Source: Floccularia luteovirens (lineage: Eukaryota; Basidiomycota; Agaricomycetes; Agaricales; Squamanitaceae). From it: a stretch of DNA of 64,000 nucleotides. Positions 60,483 to 64,000 of this stretch are shown here, piece after piece. Location of the stretch: NCBI GenBank assembly GCA_009739215.1, contig VSJF01000006.1, positions 62,001 through 126,000 of the forward strand, in the 5' to 3' direction. Position 1 is the first letter of the stretch; every line of letters starts with the position of its first letter. The position numbers and the translations under genes were made by a program. The notes below the pieces were generated by a model. The model searched no databases and had not been told where the DNA came from. It saw only the letters and a program-made list of their open reading frames with translations.

Positions 60483-61646
60483 CTACCCGATTATAATTGT
60501 GCCTAGATTAATTTTTCTTTCAGTCATGTAAACCAACAGGTTCCGAAATTGTAGTGTTCAGTAGATAATAATATGCGATGGAAAGGTTTTGTACAAGCCT
60601 TATTACTGTAAAGGTTTTATTTATCACCAGGGTGGCATGCATTCAAGAGGGTACCTCAGGCCTCAGGCCTCAGGTCTCACGCATAGCAACCAGAGAAAAT
60701 GGGGTATGGTTTGTGCAAGGAAATCGGAATGAAAATCGAAAGATCTGCGAGTAGTCAGCGCTGTGGGTTTTACTCGGATGCCCGTATCCCGCGGTAAAGG
60801 GAATCAAGTGAGTTTGTCGCAATTCTCAGAGATTGTATTCAATTACATACATATATACATACCATAACCTTGCAAAAATGCCTCCCCAACCGCGCTATCA
60901 AACTCATATGTGAGTGGAGCGCTGCCACAAGATTATGTACAATGATTGAATGAGGATGGACGCGAAGTGTTCTATTTCGTGATTACTGCGAAGAAAATTC
61001 AAAAGCGGGAATACTCAGAAGTGAATCTAATCCCATACGAAGACGTAAATGCAACCCGAATAGAAAACATCGAGGTTTCCAGTAACGATGGTTCAAATAT
61101 ACATACACTTACATGCATGTGCATGATATCTGAGTCGTACCTAGAGCTGTATGCATTTGATAGCAAAATTGGGTGTGAAAATTCTGCATAAGACTATGCA
61201 TCTACGTCTTTGGAATCCAGGAACGCAATTCTCAGGTAGCCTGAATAAGTCCCGTGTATAATTTTTTTTGTCTATCAATAGCATCAATGTTGGTATCATT
61301 AACAGAAGAGGAAAACATGGAAGTCTTATCCAGCACAGAAATTAAACCCAGAGAGTCTGATAAATAGCGGTAATGACAGTTATAAAAAAATGAGTGATCT
61401 AGCGACGGAAAGGGGTAGACAATTGACGCAGGAAAAACTAGAGCAAGACAACCCCAGTCGGAAATGAGTGGTAAACGCCAAGAGTATACGAGATAAGATG
61501 AGTACAAGGCTGGAATTAGACAACCAATGAGAACTTCGGGTAGGGGGATTATTTTCATCAGCTTCACGCGTAACTTACATTTATATCCACCAACACGACA
61601 GTTGAGAAACGAAGTTGGTAATACGGGGTTAAGGATAAGAATAAAT
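60483..61646. other. Intergenic between convergent genes
   Basis: 1.2 kb between the membrane-protein gene and the ammonium transporter. It contains a small CCTCAGG repeat; the 81-codon stretch at 60946-61191 has no recognisable motif. Confidence 0.5.
60655..60675. repeat. Three tandem CCTCAGG units
   Basis: Perfect heptamer tandem repeat in intergenic DNA. Confidence 0.85.
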
Positions 61647-63668
61647 TTAATCTTGCTCTTTCAGGTATTGCTGGTCTGATTGCCTTCGAACGTTGAGGGG
61701 TTTCATTTGATAGGATGGCTTGAGCTCTGCTTCGAGACCAACGTAGTCGTACGCGAATTCTCCCATATCTGATTCATCAACACCAAGAATTTCGGTTTGT
61801 TCAGAGACACGAAGTCTCAAGCCGGGAATGAAGTGCATGGCCCATAGGATAAGAGTCTATTTCTGTTGTCAGCGATAATACTAATAAATAGAATAACATG
61901 ATTATTCACCGTCACCACGAACGAGTAACTGAGACCTGCAGCCGAGTCGGCAGCATGCCAACCCAACTGTACCCAATGGTGGTCCAGCCAACCTCCAGGA
62001 ATAACAGTAAATCCGTCAAACCCAGCGACGCTTGCTTGAGCAAAGAATGCTGTGCAAATGTTGCCGACAATCCCCCCAATAGCATGGGAGGCGAAGACCT
62101 GGATCAAGGGTGAGACGAACAGCTGAAGTGGAAGTTCAAGAGAACATACATCAAGAGAGTCGTCATAACCTGCGAAGAACTTCAGCTGGGTGGCAAAGTT
62201 GCAGATGGTACCAGCCGCAACACCGAAAGCAACAGCGGCGGCTACGTAAATGTTCAGAAAATTTGTGCAAAAAGGAAATTAACCGAGACCCACGTGCACC
62301 AACGAAACCGGATCCTGGGGTGATGGCTACAAGTCCTGCGACAGCTCCAGAACAAAATCCGACTGTAGACCATTTGCGTTCGATTCTATAGTCCTAATAA
62401 TTGTAGAAATCTCAGAAAGAAAATTTTGGATGAAAGAATTCGATAACAAACCCAAAGCATCCATGTCAATCCACCTACGCTGGCGGCTAAATTAGTGACG
62501 ATACATGCTTGTGCTGCTCTCAGGTTAGCAGCAAGAGCTGAACCACCGTTGAATCCTTTGCATGATACCAAAGTTTAGTACCCAGAAAGAGGAGTGTGAG
62601 CAATTTTTACTCACCAAACCATCCAAACCACAGGAATACTGTGCCCAGCACAACATAGGTGGTGTTATGAGGTTTGTAAGCCAGTGCTTCAGTACCGTAT
62701 CCACGACGTTTACCAAGGTAGATAGAGATAGCCAACGCAGCAGAACCGGAGGAAATGTGCACTGGGGTTCCACCAGCGAAATCGAGACCACCGAGAATGA
62801 ATGACCAACCATTCGAGTTCCATGTCCAGCAAGCGATAGGATCATATACAAGGGTGGACCATGCGAAAACGAAGAAAAGAAGTGGTCCGAGATGTGCGCG
62901 CTCTGCGAATCCACCAATGGCCAACATTGGTCTGATCAGGGAAATTTTAAAAACTATGCAGGATATTGAAGCAAATAAAGACTAACGTAATTGCAGCGAA
63001 CATGAGCTGGTAGATGCAGAAGACTATTGAAGGAATTTTAGGACTACCAATAGATGGTTGATCAAGGACGCCCTTCAGTGCAAAATATTCTAAATGAATG
63101 TGTCAGAGATTTAAAACATAGAACAGTATCTACTCACTTAAATCTCCAATGAATTTGTTGGCTGTGTCGCTGAATGCCAAGGAAAAGCCCCAGAAAAACC
63201 ACTGTAACACTTGTAAGTAAAATTTCATGCAGTATAACAAGTACTAACTTGGAAGGAGACGACAGCGACGGTCATCATACTTAGGTAGATCATGGACAAT
63301 GCATTTTTCCGCCTGTAAAATAAACATGTCAGCATAATGTATTTTAGTGTCAAGTTGAGCTCCACACCTTAGCAAACCTGAATAGAAGAAACCAACACCA
63401 GGTATCATGATCCACACAAGCGCTGTAGACGCTAAGACCCATGCTATATCACCGGGGTTGTACACAATCAAATCTTGGCCATCGGGTTCGACATTTAATG
63501 AGCCAGCTATTTAGATTTAAAAAACGCAAGTCAGTGACCAACTCAGGCATCTCGAATAGAATATATGCGTTCATATGCGCTTGTGTCCGACATAAACGTT
63601 TGAACTCCAGAAGGGAGTCGTAGTAGAAAGCACCAGAACTTACAGGCATCGTATGTTACATTCACCAT
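61647..63668 (-). CDS. Ammonium transporter (AMT/MEP family)
   Basis: Eleven exons (63668-63644, 63506-63368, 63312-63249, 63201-63138, 63089-62987, 62931-62615, 62555-62452, 62393-62294, 62241-62150, 62098-61910, 61856-61647) give 468 aa. The typical segments are present: GDIAWVLASTALVWIMIPGV, GFFYSGLLRRKNALSM, WWF-type WFFWGFSLAFS, then LDFAGGTPVHISSGSAALA (the AMT signature), VFLWFGWFGFNGGSA, FVGAPAAVAFGVAAG and GGIVGNICTAFFA. These form the eleven-helix plasma-membrane channel. The two pore histidines of the family correspond to the conserved His in TPVHISSG and the one in LGWHAADSA. The C-terminal tail is hydrophilic and includes ILGVDESDMGEFAYDY, a conserved regulatory region. Two GATA elements upstream suggest nitrogen control. 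Confidence 0.95.
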
Positions 63669-64000
63669 CTTTGCGCCCAAAGGAGAGAGTATGGAGGAAT
63701 GAAAGGAAAGAAGGTTGTAGTCTTAGCTCGCTCTAACATATTATATACATCCGGAGGTATGTTGACAGCCGAATACACTATGTTTTGCCGCGTTATTACT
63801 TGTAGATATCTTTTTTGATGAGATGTGGGTGGTATTACGGGCGCAGTGTCTACGAACCTCTGAAGAAATTTCCCAGTTTTTGGATTTGGCCGTACAGCCC
63901 ATGAGGTCGAATTTCTGAGTTGAACGCCTTGTAGTTTCGTGTGAAGCAAGATAAGAATGTATATTTAAAATTATCTTGATGGCAGAATCAACATCAAAAA
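63669..64000. promoter_or_regulatory. Upstream region of the ammonium transporter with GATA elements
   Basis: AGATAAG at 63949-63955 and its reverse TTATCT at 63971-63976 lie about 280-310 bp upstream of the start codon. Fungal nitrogen regulators of the AreA/Nit2 type bind paired GATA sites. The role is inferred. Confidence 0.4.

Noticed and set aside
1..64000. CRISPR array, tRNA genes, complete transposon or LTR element
   Set aside because: None was recognised on either strand by eye; short microsatellites and gene-fragment repeats account for the repeats seen. A tRNAscan and a RepeatMasker run would be decisive.

Overview
The window is fungal nuclear DNA, most likely from a basidiomycete (Agaricomycotina). 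Almost every gene is broken by several introns of about 48-65 nt with GTRNGT donors, and the gene families present fit that group. They include tandem TRI5-type sesquiterpene synthases, a Fep1/SreA/Urbs1-type GATA iron regulator, a many-exon Zn2Cys6 regulator and a CCCH/RRM/RING-IBR protein. No bacterial, organellar or viral block was seen. For eleven genes I rebuilt the exons by hand; the reading frame closes in each.

Left part (1-13 kb): a decayed WD40-repeat gene (about 1.8-2.9 kb), a short-chain dehydrogenase/reductase, then a tight divergent pair, MMS2 (ubiquitin E2 variant) and HSE1 (ESCRT-0), with only 201 bp between start codons. The mitoribosomal GTPase-like subunit RSM23/DAP3 follows.

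Middle (13.5-24.6 kb): five tandem, same-strand copies of a trichodiene-synthase-like terpene synthase. Exon lengths of 471, 152 and 262 nt are identical in copies 1, 2 and 5. Copies 1 and 2 look functional. Copy 3 has a 4-nt frameshift and has lost its 5' end, copy 4 has an in-frame TAA, and copy 5 is open but has an altered aspartate-rich motif. A fragment of the RSM23 5' end lies downstream of copy 1 and marks a duplication boundary. No P450 or other tailoring gene is visible next to the array.

Right of the array (25.8-36.5 kb): the GATA-type iron-responsive regulator, whose two zinc fingers are split at the same codon by unusually long introns; ribosomal protein eL37; and two tandem secreted aspartic protease copies, both degenerate.

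Right part (39-64 kb): V-ATPase subunit G, a 13-exon Zn2Cys6 transcription factor, a divergent ribosomal pair (acidic P2 and uS19), a 1487-aa protein with nine CCCH fingers, RRM-like domains and RING1-IBR but no RING2, a single-exon membrane protein with a large ectodomain, and an ammonium transporter. In eL37, uS19 and V-ATPase G the coding intron falls directly after the ATG. Ubiquitin functions recur (MMS2, HSE1, the RING-IBR protein) but nothing shows that these genes act together. The intervening gaps, several of 1-4 kb, hold no gene I can support.
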